From Symbiodinium natans (taxonomy: Eukaryota; Sar; Dinophyceae; Suessiales; Symbiodiniaceae): a stretch of 42,500 bases of DNA. Shown in pieces: positions 39,601-42,299 of the stretch. A program made the translations under genes and the position numbers. The notes under the pieces were generated by a model. It had not been told where the DNA came from and did not search any database. It saw nothing but the letters and a program-made list of their open reading frames with translations. The stretch is taken from NCBI GenBank assembly GCA_905221605.1, contig CAJNDS010002487.1, forward strand, positions 270,702-313,201, written 5' to 3'. How positions within the stretch are numbered: position 1 is the first letter of the stretch; each line of letters starts with the position of its first letter.

Positions 39601-41444
39601 ACACAAAACCAAAACAACAGATTTGCAAAGGAACGGCTGTTTTGTGGTCCCTGCCCGGGGGTTCCCTCAACCCTCAACCCACTCCTAGGTTTGCCTCCTA
39701 GTTGAGCTCCCGGAGCCCTGAACTGGCGGTCTCATTCGATCCTCCTGAACGGCTCCTCCTAAGGAACCTAAGCCCTAACCTCAGGCAATCCAAACCATCT
39801 CCATTCTCAAAGCCGAAACCGCTCTCTCCCAGTTGCGAAGAATGTAGGATCCCCCTTCTTAGTTTTCTTCTCGGAGGGGGTGGCTGGGAGGTTACACTGA
39901 CCTTGAACCTAGGGACTTTTTGTTTTAGGGGTTCAGGGCAAGGGTTTCCGGAGGTCCTAAACCCTAAACCCTAAACCATAAACCCAAAACCCTAAACCCT
40001 AAAAAGAGTTTCCGGAGGTCCATAAAACGTGGAGGACAAGGTGCAATGGAGAACATCTCCCGGCCCACCGGGCCGCGTCCGATGGGCTCGAGATGGAACC
40101 ATGTGTTCTCCACCTTCGCTTTAGGGTTTGGGGTTTGCGGTTTCGGGTTCAGGGTCTGGGTCTAGGGTCTAGGGTTTAGGTTTCAGGGTTTAGGGTTTAG
40201 GGTTTAGGGTTTAGGGTTTAGGGTTTAGGGTTTAGGGTTTAGGGTTTAGGATTTAGGGTTTAAGGGTTTAGGGTTAGAGGGCTTGCGGGGTTTAGGGGGG
40301 CGTAGGTTTAGCGTTCCGCTGAGCTCTACTTTTACTTCACCTTTGGGCTCAGGGACCCCCATTGCAGAGCACCCTGTGGCTGGAATTAGGGCCCTATACA
40401 TGCCCTTTAAGGTGTGTGTGTGTATATATATATTTTTTATGTATATGTATATATATATATATATTATGTATGTGTATATATATATATATACGTAGAGGGC
40501 CCGAATTCCAGGGAACACAGACCCATGCCAACCTGCTGGGTGGTTGTAAACGTGGCGGTTGTGGTCGTCGACGTCGACGTCACAACCTGCAGTTTGGGGG
40601 GCGCGGGACTTCTAAGCGTCGGCTTCGGACCCTTGAAGATGTTTCCCCCTGCATACTACAAAGTCCTTTGTAGGGATCAGAGTGACCCCTAAGATAACCC
40701 CTCTTAGAGGCTGCTAGTGTAAGGGGGCAATCATCCCCAACATCCGGTGGACTTCAAGAGGAAGCCTCATGCTCTAAAGAGGTGGACCCTTTAAAGTGTC
40801 TTCATTCTGGCAATCCGAACATCCGCTCCCCGCCATGCTTTCGAAGCTACTGGACCTGCTGCTTTAGCTGCTGGGTGACGGACATGCGCTTCTCGACACG
40901 TGTAGCAGTCACGCCTTGATTACAGCAAATTATGCCTTGCAAGGCCTTGCGGCTCAAACTCCTGAACGAAACTGCCCAATCTGGCTTTCTTTTCTTGGGC
41001 CGCATGCGCAGCATGGTATTAAACACCAGTGAGGATTACTGTGGCTGCACGCGATGCAGGGGCTTCCGCTGCATGGCACTGGGCATGGCATGCCTGCCCC
41101 CAGCCAGTGGAATGGATACCAGGAGCTCTATGCGACCCCACACCCGGACACACCCTTCCTCACCACACTCCACACTCCTCCATGGCGAGAGTCCGCCACT
41201 CCCCTTCAAGCTGGTTCGGCAACACCCCGCGACAGGGGGCTGCAAGCCGAACTTCGAGATTGCCTCTACGCGAAAAGCCCCACAAGCCTAAGCCACAGCA
41301 TCCTGCACCCAAGACCCCAGAGCCGCGTCTCCTTGAATCCTAACAGAACTCAAGGGGCCTACTGAGGCCTCTCGAGTTCTCCCAACCACATGGCCCAGCA
41401 ACTGTAGCCGTTGCGGTCGTGGTCGTTGACGTCGTCGTGCTGCC
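439..41444 (-). CDS. Composite multi-propeller Kelch gene model (56 micro-exons)
   Basis: Reading the minus strand from 41,444 to 439, 56 short exons can be joined in one frame: two Thr-rich exons, propeller C, a Thr-rich exon, propeller B, a Thr-rich exon, propeller A and a final Thr-rich exon. The sum is about 1,065 codons without a stop. Every splice between a propeller end and a Thr-rich exon, and between a Thr-rich exon and the next propeller, is phase 0, so the frame passes through. No start codon, signal peptide, stop codon or poly-A signal was recognised, and the model may run off both ends. Kelch propellers are protein- or sugar-binding scaffolds; the sequons and paired cysteines suggest an extracellular one. 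The alternative is three tandem genes each beginning or ending with a Thr-rich exon. No enzyme active site was recognised. Confidence 0.55.
541..657. repeat. Telomeric repeats in opposed orientation
   Basis: CCCTAAA units run directly into GGGTTTAGGG units near 568 and then back into CCCTAAA near 630, giving two orientation switches within about 110 bp, inside the intron between the last exon of unit A and its Thr-rich exon. Confidence 0.8.
801..952 (+). repeat. Interstitial TTTAGGG tract
   Basis: About 20 near-perfect plant/alga-type telomere heptamers with a few variants, inside the intron between the last exon of unit A and its Thr-rich exon. Confidence 0.9.
1047..2083 (-). CDS. Unit A Kelch repeat 6
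   Basis: Exons 2,030-2,083 (AGSWELRNGTLDQFPQPR), 1,471-1,547 (VYVPQWDMQLFFGGY) and 1,047-1,083 (YYNELWVFRAGA). Sequon NGT. The middle exon is the longest of the three copies (77 nt) but ends in the same phase. The last exon was identified only by its alignment with DFWVFVPGA of B and C; its length (37 nt) is the same. Confidence 0.78.
1047..11806 (-). CDS. Kelch propeller unit A (17 exons, 320 codons)
   Basis: 960 coding nt over 10.8 kb. It is the most diverged copy at its 3' end (repeats 5 and 6), yet every exon keeps phase and has no stop. Its introns carry the densest interstitial telomeric repeats; the acceptor before the exon at 2,030-2,083 lies in a CCCTAA-type tract itself (CCCTAAG|G). 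Unlike B and C, its fifth repeat keeps a second cysteine (RCYNYQ). A Thr-rich exon follows at 439-513, so a further propeller may lie beyond the left edge. Confidence 0.82.
1835..1984 (-). repeat. Interstitial CCCTAAA tract
   Basis: About 20 heptamers with CCCTGAA and CCCCAAA variants, in the intron between the first two exons of unit A repeat 6. It is in the opposite orientation to the tract at 801-952. Confidence 0.9.
2084..2335 (+). repeat. TTTAGGG tract grading into TTTGGGG
   Basis: The heptamer changes to TTTGGGG (about 25 copies) and TTTCGGG. Both strands give long open frames made of simple peptide repeats that are not credible genes. Its lower edge forms the acceptor of the exon at 2,030-2,083. 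Confidence 0.88.
2596..4538 (-). CDS. Unit A Kelch repeat 5
   Basis: Exons 4,485-4,538 (TREQTLLDVSGIARTRIS) and 2,596-2,679 (DCMMVWGG, RCYNYQ). The 1.8-kb intron between them is packed with telomeric tracts and a 13-bp GAGCGAAA-type minisatellite. This copy keeps the second cysteine and a GC donor (CAG|GC) where B and C have GA. Confidence 0.78.
2883..2950 (+). repeat. Interstitial TTTAGGG tract after poly-C
   Basis: About ten imperfect heptamers directly following a C run at 2,870-2,883, in the intron of unit A repeat 5. Confidence 0.8.
2985..3440 (+). repeat. 13-bp GAGCGAAA-type minisatellite in two blocks
   Basis: Units of the form GTTTTGAGCGAAA (variants GTGCGAAA, GTGCGGAA) occupy about 2,985-3,060 and 3,233-3,440, separated by a poly-G run at 3,111-3,133. 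The sequence is intronic in unit A repeat 5. Similar AACGAAAGG words recur at 25,100-25,400. Confidence 0.75.
3602..3855 (+). repeat. Long interstitial TTTAGGG tract
   Basis: About 35 heptamers, some TTTCGGG, the longest such block in the window; further short CCCTAAA blocks follow at 3,941-3,965 and 4,038-4,100. Confidence 0.9.
4540..5483. other. Intron between unit A repeats 4 and 5
   Basis: 945 bp. Besides the telomeric tract it holds a copy of a small dispersed element (about 4,950-4,990, GGGAATACTA...TTCTTCCGACCCC) whose relative lies at 36,052-36,092. No exon recognised. Confidence 0.6.
4548..4676 (+). repeat. Interstitial TTTAGGG tract
   Basis: About 18 heptamers starting only ten bases upstream, in coding sense, of the exon 4,485-4,538; in that sense the tract reads CCCTAAA and ends close to the acceptor. 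Confidence 0.9.
5484..6414 (-). CDS. Unit A Kelch repeat 4
   Basis: Exons 6,341-6,414 (TNAWTEITPTGDVPIEPRY, QHTAVL), 5,848-5,895 (QDCIYIFGGWNSSY) and 5,484-5,517 (LPNLECFNIV). The first exon is almost identical in all three units and is the most conserved segment of the propeller. Sequon NSS follows GG. Donors are GC, GC and GT. Confidence 0.84.
6415..7245. other. Intron between unit A repeats 3 and 4
   Basis: 831 bp with two telomeric tracts (6,678-6,724 and 7,007-7,091), a poly-G run near 6,632-6,647 and a small imperfect inverted repeat at about 6,780-6,892 (CATAAGC ends, two GGGATATCCC palindromes). No exon recognised. Confidence 0.6.
7246..7880 (-). CDS. Unit A Kelch repeat 3
   Basis: Exons 7,815-7,880 (ADAWQDTG, PAPRFGHTAV), 7,443-7,509 (NCMYVFGGDL, sequon NVS) and 7,246-7,295 (ANDWLCYNVQ). 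The intron after the first exon contains a TTTAGGG/TTTTGGG tract at 7,519-7,588. All donors are GC. Cysteines occur in both inner strands. Confidence 0.84.
8161..9086 (-). CDS. Unit A Kelch repeat 2
   Basis: Exons 9,047-9,086 (GNFWLPKTSCTSP), 8,595-8,656 (FGHSAVLSPDG, CMLVYGGW) and 8,161-8,199 (TLWCYNLT). For the first exon the GT donor (CCGA|GTTGCC, the same in all copies) is the only choice that brings GHSAV into frame. The second intron includes a CCCTAAA tract at 8,522-8,576 and G-rich TTTTGGGG-like sequence at 7,955-8,130 follows the third exon. Confidence 0.84.
9087..10274. other. Intron between unit A repeats 1 and 2
   Basis: 1.19 kb. Parts resemble the equivalent intron of unit C, for example around 9,205-9,235 against 38,505-38,530 and 9,295-9,360 against 38,700-38,760, while unit B has only 158 bp here. 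Plus-strand open frames occur but have no family match and no counterpart in C. Confidence 0.6.
10202..10463 (-). repeat. Two CCCTAAA tracts flanking the unit A LW-Y exon
   Basis: Tracts at 10,202-10,264 and 10,399-10,463 lie on either side of the 44-bp exon 10,275-10,318, only 10 bp away on one side. Confidence 0.85.
10275..11806 (-). CDS. Unit A Kelch repeat 1
   Basis: Exons 11,741-11,806 (NSWVQLEPVGGNG, GRDMFSM), 11,253-11,316 (VLRESDGVVLVFGG, sequon NFT) and 10,275-10,318 (HDDLWLYSTQ). All three donors are GC. The second and third exons are each 6 nt shorter than in B and C, keeping phase. Telomeric tracts of both orientations occupy the introns. Confidence 0.82.
10577..10741 (+). repeat. 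TTTAGGG tract with GGGTCCA interruption
   Basis: Telomeric heptamers enclose about seven copies of the variant GGGTCCA at roughly 10,657-10,699, a homogenised variant block inside the array. Confidence 0.85.
10870..11110. repeat. Dispersed repeat (two adjoining families)
   Basis: 10,885-10,975 resembles 31,543-31,640 (shared words CCATACTCCCCTTAGAACC-like, CCTCTTGGGTTTTA, ATTCCCAA). 10,985-11,108 resembles 16,685-16,808 (ATTTCTTGTA, CCCCAAAAGGACACC, two ATACACTCACC words). No coding capacity or clear terminal repeats were seen. Confidence 0.65.
11190..11401. repeat. Telomeric tracts flanking the unit A VFGG exon
   Basis: CCCTAAA/CCCCAAA at 11,190-11,247 and TTTAGGG/TTCAGGG at 11,337-11,401 bracket the exon 11,253-11,316 in opposite orientations, each within about 20 bp of it. 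Confidence 0.85.
11838..11919 (+). repeat. Interstitial TTTAGGG tract
   Basis: About eleven near-perfect heptamers in the intron between the Thr-rich exon at 12,310 and the first exon of unit A. Confidence 0.9.
12310..12384 (-). CDS. Thr-rich linker exon between units B and A
   Basis: 25 codons, protein identical to the linker at 31,260-31,334; starts after TGCCAG and ends GAGCAG|GC, phase 0-0. It lies 120 bp downstream of the last exon of unit B and 503 bp upstream of the first exon of unit A. The antisense strand reads as a Val-rich stretch that has no independent support. Confidence 0.78.
12505..13253 (-). CDS. Unit B Kelch repeat 6
   Basis: Exons 13,203-13,253 (EGAWERRNVTSQYPEPR), 12,707-12,777 (VYVPQWDAQLFFGGYLNG) and 12,505-12,541 (ADFWVFVPGA). 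Sequon NVT in the first exon. Donors are GA, GT and GC. The intron between the first two exons contains a (TA)n microsatellite at 12,961-12,995. Confidence 0.82.
12505..30771 (-). CDS. Kelch propeller unit B (17 exons, 318 codons)
   Basis: 954 coding nt spread over 18.3 kb. The spread is due mainly to one 10.2-kb satellite-filled intron between its first two exons (20,536-30,708) and a 2.1-kb intron in repeat 4 (15,505-17,572). The remaining introns are mostly shorter than in unit A. All 17 exon types are present, in order, without in-frame stops. The exons of repeats 5 and 6 resemble unit C more than unit A, for example DFWVFVPGA in both B and C against ELWVFRAGA in A. Confidence 0.82.
12961..12995. 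repeat. (TA)n microsatellite
   Basis: Uninterrupted TA run followed by T-rich sequence to about 13,090, within an intron of unit B repeat 6. Confidence 0.9.
14023..15057 (-). CDS. Unit B Kelch repeat 5
   Basis: Exons 15,007-15,057 (SHDYTLLEPGTGRMRSS) and 14,023-14,106 (DCMVVWGG, VESYNYK). The second exon has the same length as in unit A (84 nt) but ends with a GA rather than a GC donor. The cysteine of the GG strand has lost its partner (SYN instead of CYN). The intron holds a strongly biased pyrimidine tract at 14,200-14,450. Confidence 0.78.
14195..14452. repeat. Pyrimidine-rich tract (CTCTCC / CCCCTTT)
   Basis: About 250 nt almost free of purines on the plus strand, i.e. purine-rich on the coding strand, in the intron of unit B repeat 5. 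Confidence 0.85.
15471..18409 (-). CDS. Unit B Kelch repeat 4
   Basis: Exons 18,336-18,409 (TNAWTEITPTGDVPLEPRY, QHTAVL), 17,573-17,617 (QDCIYIFGG, sequon NGT) and 15,471-15,504 (SELGCFNIV). A GGA trinucleotide run at 17,704-17,745 is a CCT tract on the coding strand about 90 nt upstream of the middle exon's acceptor. The second intron (15,505-17,572) carries extra sequence absent from A and C. Confidence 0.82.
15505..17572. other. 2.1-kb intron in unit B repeat 4
   Basis: Four to six times longer than in A (330 bp) and C (453 bp). It contains a CCCTAAA tract at 15,792-15,844, a dispersed repeat at 16,685-16,808, a poly-G run at 17,222-17,240 and an exact 19-bp direct repeat (16,163-16,181 and 17,125-17,143) enclosing about 940 bp of AT-richer sequence. 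No protein family was recognised in its open frames. Confidence 0.65.
17704..17745 (+). repeat. (GGA)n microsatellite
   Basis: About 13 GGA units; on the coding strand a CCT run some 90 nt upstream of the acceptor of the IFGG exon in unit B, so it may act as part of the pyrimidine tract. Confidence 0.85.
18622..19239 (-). CDS. Unit B Kelch repeat 3
   Basis: Exons 19,174-19,239 (ADKWQDTS, PTPRLGHSAV), 18,781-18,847 (NCMYVFGGYL, sequon NSS) and 18,622-18,671 (ANDWQCYNVQ). The last exon begins after GTGTGAG, a sequence shared with unit A that would otherwise read as a TGA stop. Donors are TG|GC, CAG|GC and CAG|GCAAGT. Confidence 0.84.
19282..19412 (+). repeat. Interstitial TTTAGGG tract
   Basis: About 18 heptamers in the 229-bp intron between unit B repeats 2 and 3; most of that intron is telomeric sequence. 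Confidence 0.9.
19469..20060 (-). CDS. Unit B Kelch repeat 2
   Basis: Exons 20,021-20,060 (GNFWLTKTSCPTP), 19,820-19,881 (YGHTAVVSPDG, CMLVYGGW) and 19,469-19,507 (ENVSRTLWCYNMT). The acceptor of the middle exon is TTTAG|G. Sequons NVS and NMT. Exon lengths (40, 62, 39) are identical to units A and C. Confidence 0.84.
20219..30771 (-). CDS. Unit B Kelch repeat 1 (split by a 10.2-kb intron)
   Basis: Exons 30,709-30,771 (NSWFQLEPLG, GREMFSM), 20,466-20,535 (VLRETDGVLLVFGG, YSWAFDPAT) and 20,219-20,268 (YDALWVYSTQ, sequon NST). The first donor is GT here, while the aligned position is GC in A and C. The phases (0, 1, 0) agree with the other units despite the very long first intron, which supports a real join. 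Confidence 0.78.
21150..23520. repeat. ~820-bp tandem repeat, about three copies
   Basis: The word AGAGCGGAGAAAGGA recurs at 21,171, 21,989 and 22,816, and ACAAAAGGAACAGAGGA at 21,939, 22,766 and 23,502. Each copy has a purine-rich half followed by a pyrimidine-rich half on the plus strand. The third copy is shorter (about 736 bp). A (CT)n run at 22,350-22,391 occurs only in the second. A degenerate continuation reaches about 24,500. Confidence 0.85.
24592..24746. repeat. GGAA / GA microsatellite
   Basis: GGAA repeats pass into a long GA run with GAGC and GAAA interruptions. Open frames on both strands (Arg-Glu or Leu-Ser repeats) are by-products of the repeat. Confidence 0.92.
25130..25400. 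repeat. AACGAAAG-type tandem repeat
   Basis: About four to five diverged ~55-60-bp copies sharing CTAGTGTGCCCTCAAC-like and CAAAAACGAAAG words, overlapping the left arm of the foldback. Confidence 0.7.
25285..27000. repeat. ~1.7-kb imperfect foldback (inverted repeat)
   Basis: The left arm (25,285-25,460 and 25,945-26,450) is matched in reverse complement by the right arm (26,470-27,000): for instance CTAGCGTGCCC...CCTCAAAA near 25,355 pairs with TTTTGAGG...GGGCACGCTAG near 26,910, and GAGAAGAAGGCAAG near 25,441 with its complement near 26,816. The centre is a GGCCCGGGC palindrome near 26,458. The left arm is interrupted by a ~480-bp insertion. GGCGCTTAGGAGCTTAGG repeats fill both inner arms. 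Confidence 0.8.
25560..25910. repeat. CTCCCTGGAGTGCCC tandem repeat
   Basis: About ten degenerate ~30-bp units, present only in the left arm of the foldback and so probably inserted after it formed. The block is bordered by GGGG/CCCC hairpin-like sequence near 25,465. Confidence 0.75.
27000..27530. repeat. 87-bp hairpin minisatellite, six copies
   Basis: GCGCGGCTCG recurs at 27,018, 27,101, 27,188, 27,275, 27,362 and 27,449, giving an exact 87-bp period except for the first step. Each unit contains arms of about 20 bp (CGATTTGGCCAAATTTTGCC and its complement) around a ~12-bp spacer. Because 87 is divisible by three, several frames stay open on both strands (up to 181 codons); there is no sign of coding selection. 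Confidence 0.9.
27600..30330. repeat. AT-rich ~156-bp satellite with inverted copies
   Basis: Built from AATTCCTTAAATTCC words and their complement. The marker TCTGGGCCCT appears at 27,801, 27,940, 28,105, 28,261, 28,417 and 28,573 (mostly 156-bp steps), then in reverse complement from about 28,778 to the end with at least one return to forward orientation near 29,130. The array therefore switches orientation several times and could form long hairpins. Confidence 0.88.
31260..31334 (-). CDS. Thr-rich linker exon between units C and B
   Basis: 25 codons, NTTTSTTTTSTTFSTTTSTF then TTTEQ, identical in protein to the exon at 12,310-12,384 although several bases differ. It begins after TGCCAG and ends CAG|GC, phase 0-0. 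Because both ends are phase 0, skipping it would join the LW-Y strand of one propeller to the W strand of the next without a frameshift. A GAGAGC-CGCCTTT repeat expanded just upstream (31,340-31,420) shifts frame relative to unit B but lies in the intron. Confidence 0.78.
31483..32116 (-). CDS. Unit C Kelch repeat 6
   Basis: Exons 32,066-32,116 (EGVWERRDVTSQSPYPR), 31,788-31,849 (VYVPQWDAQLFFGGG) and 31,483-31,519 (TDFWVFVPGA). The first exon ends CGG|GA (GA donor), the second uses GT, the third GC. No cysteine occurs in either inner strand. A ~100-bp dispersed repeat sits in the last intron near 31,545-31,640. Confidence 0.8.
31483..40107 (-). CDS. Kelch propeller unit C (17 exons, 320 codons)
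   Basis: Most compact of the three units: 960 coding nt in 8.6 kb. It contains six Kelch repeats in the same order as units A and B. Its differences are a 15-nt in-frame insertion in the exon of repeat 5 (32,912-33,010), a shortened glycine loop in repeat 6, and a GG-to-AG change in repeat 3. A TGA just downstream of the IFGG exon falls in the intron once the shared GC donor is used, so it does not break the frame. Two Thr-rich exons lie upstream. Intron sequence around several exons (for example near 35,830 and 34,930) still resembles units A and B, so the unit arose by segmental duplication including introns. Confidence 0.82.
32912..34478 (-). CDS. Unit C Kelch repeat 5
   Basis: Exons 34,425-34,478 (RRDYTLLEDPGTARTRSS) and 32,912-33,010 (DCMIVWGG and VQSYNYK). 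Only two exons, because the GG strand and the YN strand share one exon. The loop between them is five residues longer than in A and B. The second exon ends AAG|GA, a GA donor also used in unit B. The 1.4-kb intron between the exons holds telomeric repeats and a 13-copy 9-bp minisatellite. Confidence 0.78.
33011..34424. other. 1.4-kb intron of unit C repeat 5
   Basis: Contains a poly-G run near 33,154-33,167, CCCTAAA at 33,563-33,637, TTTAGGG/TTCAGGG at 33,768-33,852 and the 9-bp minisatellite. The matching introns of A (1.8 kb) and B (0.9 kb) are also long, but filled with different repeats. Confidence 0.65.
33856..33972 (+). repeat. (CAGTGCCTA)13 minisatellite
   Basis: Thirteen perfect 9-bp copies directly after a TTTAGGG tract. 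Open frames reading Pro-Thr-Val or Val-Gly-Thr are by-products. Confidence 0.95.
34665..35805 (-). CDS. Unit C Kelch repeat 4
   Basis: Exons 35,732-35,805 (TNAWTEITPTGDVPLEPRY, FHTAVL), 35,152-35,199 (QDCIYIFGGYNASY) and 34,665-34,698 (SELGCFNIT). Sequons are NAS in the loop after GG and NIT at the end. Splice phases are 2, 2 and 0, identical in all three units. The GC donor at 35,151 removes a downstream TGA. Confidence 0.83.
36142..36352 (+). repeat. TTTAGGG tract grading into TTTAGGGGG
   Basis: Heptamers become a GGGGGTTTA/GGGGTTTAG series of about 13 copies, a G-expanded telomere variant. A further tract lies at 36,466-36,525. Both sit in the 943-bp intron between unit C repeats 3 and 4. 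Confidence 0.88.
36749..37193 (-). CDS. Unit C Kelch repeat 3
   Basis: Exons 37,128-37,193 (ADTWQDTG, ARLGHTAV), 36,865-36,928 (NCMYVFAGYL, sequon NYT) and 36,749-36,795 (GTEVVLANDWQCYNVQ). The usual GG pair reads AG here. The 69-bp intron 36,796-36,864 is a multiple of three and open in frame, so retaining it would only lengthen the loop. All donors are GC. Confidence 0.85.
37320..38211 (-). CDS. Unit C Kelch repeat 2
   Basis: Exons 38,172-38,211 (GNFWSTKTSRPMP), 37,558-37,619 (SGHSAVLSPDG, CMLVYGGQ) and 37,320-37,358 (ENLSQTLWCYNMT). Sequons NLS and NMT lie just before and within the LW-Y strand. Donors are GT, GT and GC. One cysteine sits in each of the two inner strands. Confidence 0.83.
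37914..38074 (+). repeat. Interstitial TTTAGGG tract
   Basis: About 22 heptamers with GGGTTTG and GGGTTCA variants, in the intron inside unit C repeat 2. Confidence 0.9.
38954..40107 (-). CDS. Unit C Kelch repeat 1
   Basis: Exons 40,045-40,107, 39,245-39,314 and 38,954-39,003. The first gives NTWFHLEPIG and GREMFSI, the second VLRESDGVVLVFGG, the third YYDDLWMYSTQ with an NTT sequon. Together they have the Kelch order W, R, GG, LW-Y. Donors are all GC in this copy (ATT|GC, ACAG|GC, ACAG|GC). Neither inner strand has a cysteine, unlike repeats 2-4. Confidence 0.82.
39378..40275. repeat. Telomeric tracts around unit C repeat 1
   Basis: TTCAGGG-rich block at 39,378-39,440, CCCTAAA at 39,956-40,005 and TTTAGGG at 40,120-40,275. 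The last begins about 13 bp from the first exon of unit C, so in coding sense CCCTAAA repeats lead almost directly into its acceptor. Confidence 0.85.
40419..40493. repeat. TG/TA microsatellite
   Basis: TGTGTG followed by several TATATA runs, in the intron between the Thr-rich exon at 40,533 and unit C. Confidence 0.88.
40533..40586 (-). CDS. Thr-rich linker exon before unit C (second of two)
   Basis: 18 codons with the core TSTSTTTTATFTTTQQ, starting after CTGCAG and ending at CAG|GT, phase 0-0. Its distance to the first propeller exon (425 bp) matches that of the equivalent exons before units B and A (488 and 503 bp), which supports its identity. Thr/Ser runs of this kind are typically flexible, O-glycosylated linkers. 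Confidence 0.68.
40587..41402. other. Intron-like spacer between the two upstream Thr-rich exons
   Basis: 816 bp with a TAGTGTAAGGGGG dispersed element at about 40,690-40,740, also seen at 1,150-1,190, 11,565-11,630 and 15,090-15,165. No Kelch-like or signal-peptide exon could be supported. Confidence 0.5.
41403..41444 (-). CDS. Thr-rich exon upstream of unit C (first of two)
   Basis: 14 codons, GSTTTSTTTTATAT, bounded by an AAG|G acceptor and a GT donor, phase 0 at both ends. It resembles the linker exons next to the other units. No Kelch exon was found upstream, where the AT-rich block starts. It could be the N-terminal part of the protein or the linker after a propeller lying beyond the window. 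Confidence 0.55.
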
Positions 41445-41519
41445 CTTGGATGTGAACTTCAATCCAACAAACCGACACGTGAAGCCTAAACTGTCAGAAG
41501 TTAGCCAGAATACACGAAG

Positions 41520-41569
41520 TGCCATATACATGTACATGTACATATACATATATATACACATATACATAC

Positions 41570-41606
<37 letters not shown>

Positions 41607-42235
41607 ACATATACTATATAATATATAATATCTAATATCTAATATCTAATATATAATAGAAAATATATAATATATAATATATGTTATATAATATATTATA
41701 TGTTATATATATTATATTATATATTATAAATTATAGATTAATATACCATATATCATATATAATACTTAATATTTGATACAATTTATAATGCATAATATAT
41801 ACTATATGATTTATGATATATGATATATGAAATATACAATAATACAATGCAATATCATATCAAACCATATTATGTAATGTAATGTAATATAATACAACAA
41901 AAGTCTAATGTGTTATAATCATCATACAACAGAATTTAATACGAAGTAATATTACATTATACTATGAAATATTGTATAATATAACATCGCATAAAATAAT
42001 GTAATTTAATATGTGTAATAGAATATAATATAATACAATACAATATATAATGTGATTCAAATGTAATGCAATGCAATGTAATGTAATGCAACGTAACGTT
42101 ATGTAATGTAACATACCAAAATGTAAAAGAATGGAAAATCATATAGCATAGTATGACACAATATATACATGTATATGCATTTATGTTTACTTTTTCATTG
42201 ATCTATCTTACATACTTCTTATGAATTAAATGCAA
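41520..42235. repeat. AT-rich simple-sequence block
   Basis: CATATA, TAATAT, ATAATG and TAATG words with shifting periods over about 700 bp. No coding signal. It separates the coding system from the right edge of the window. Confidence 0.9.
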
Positions 42236-42299
42236 ATATTCACCCCTCCCCCCCCTTACCCGGTGGATTTGCCCGAACCACTTGGAGGAGCCACTCTCC

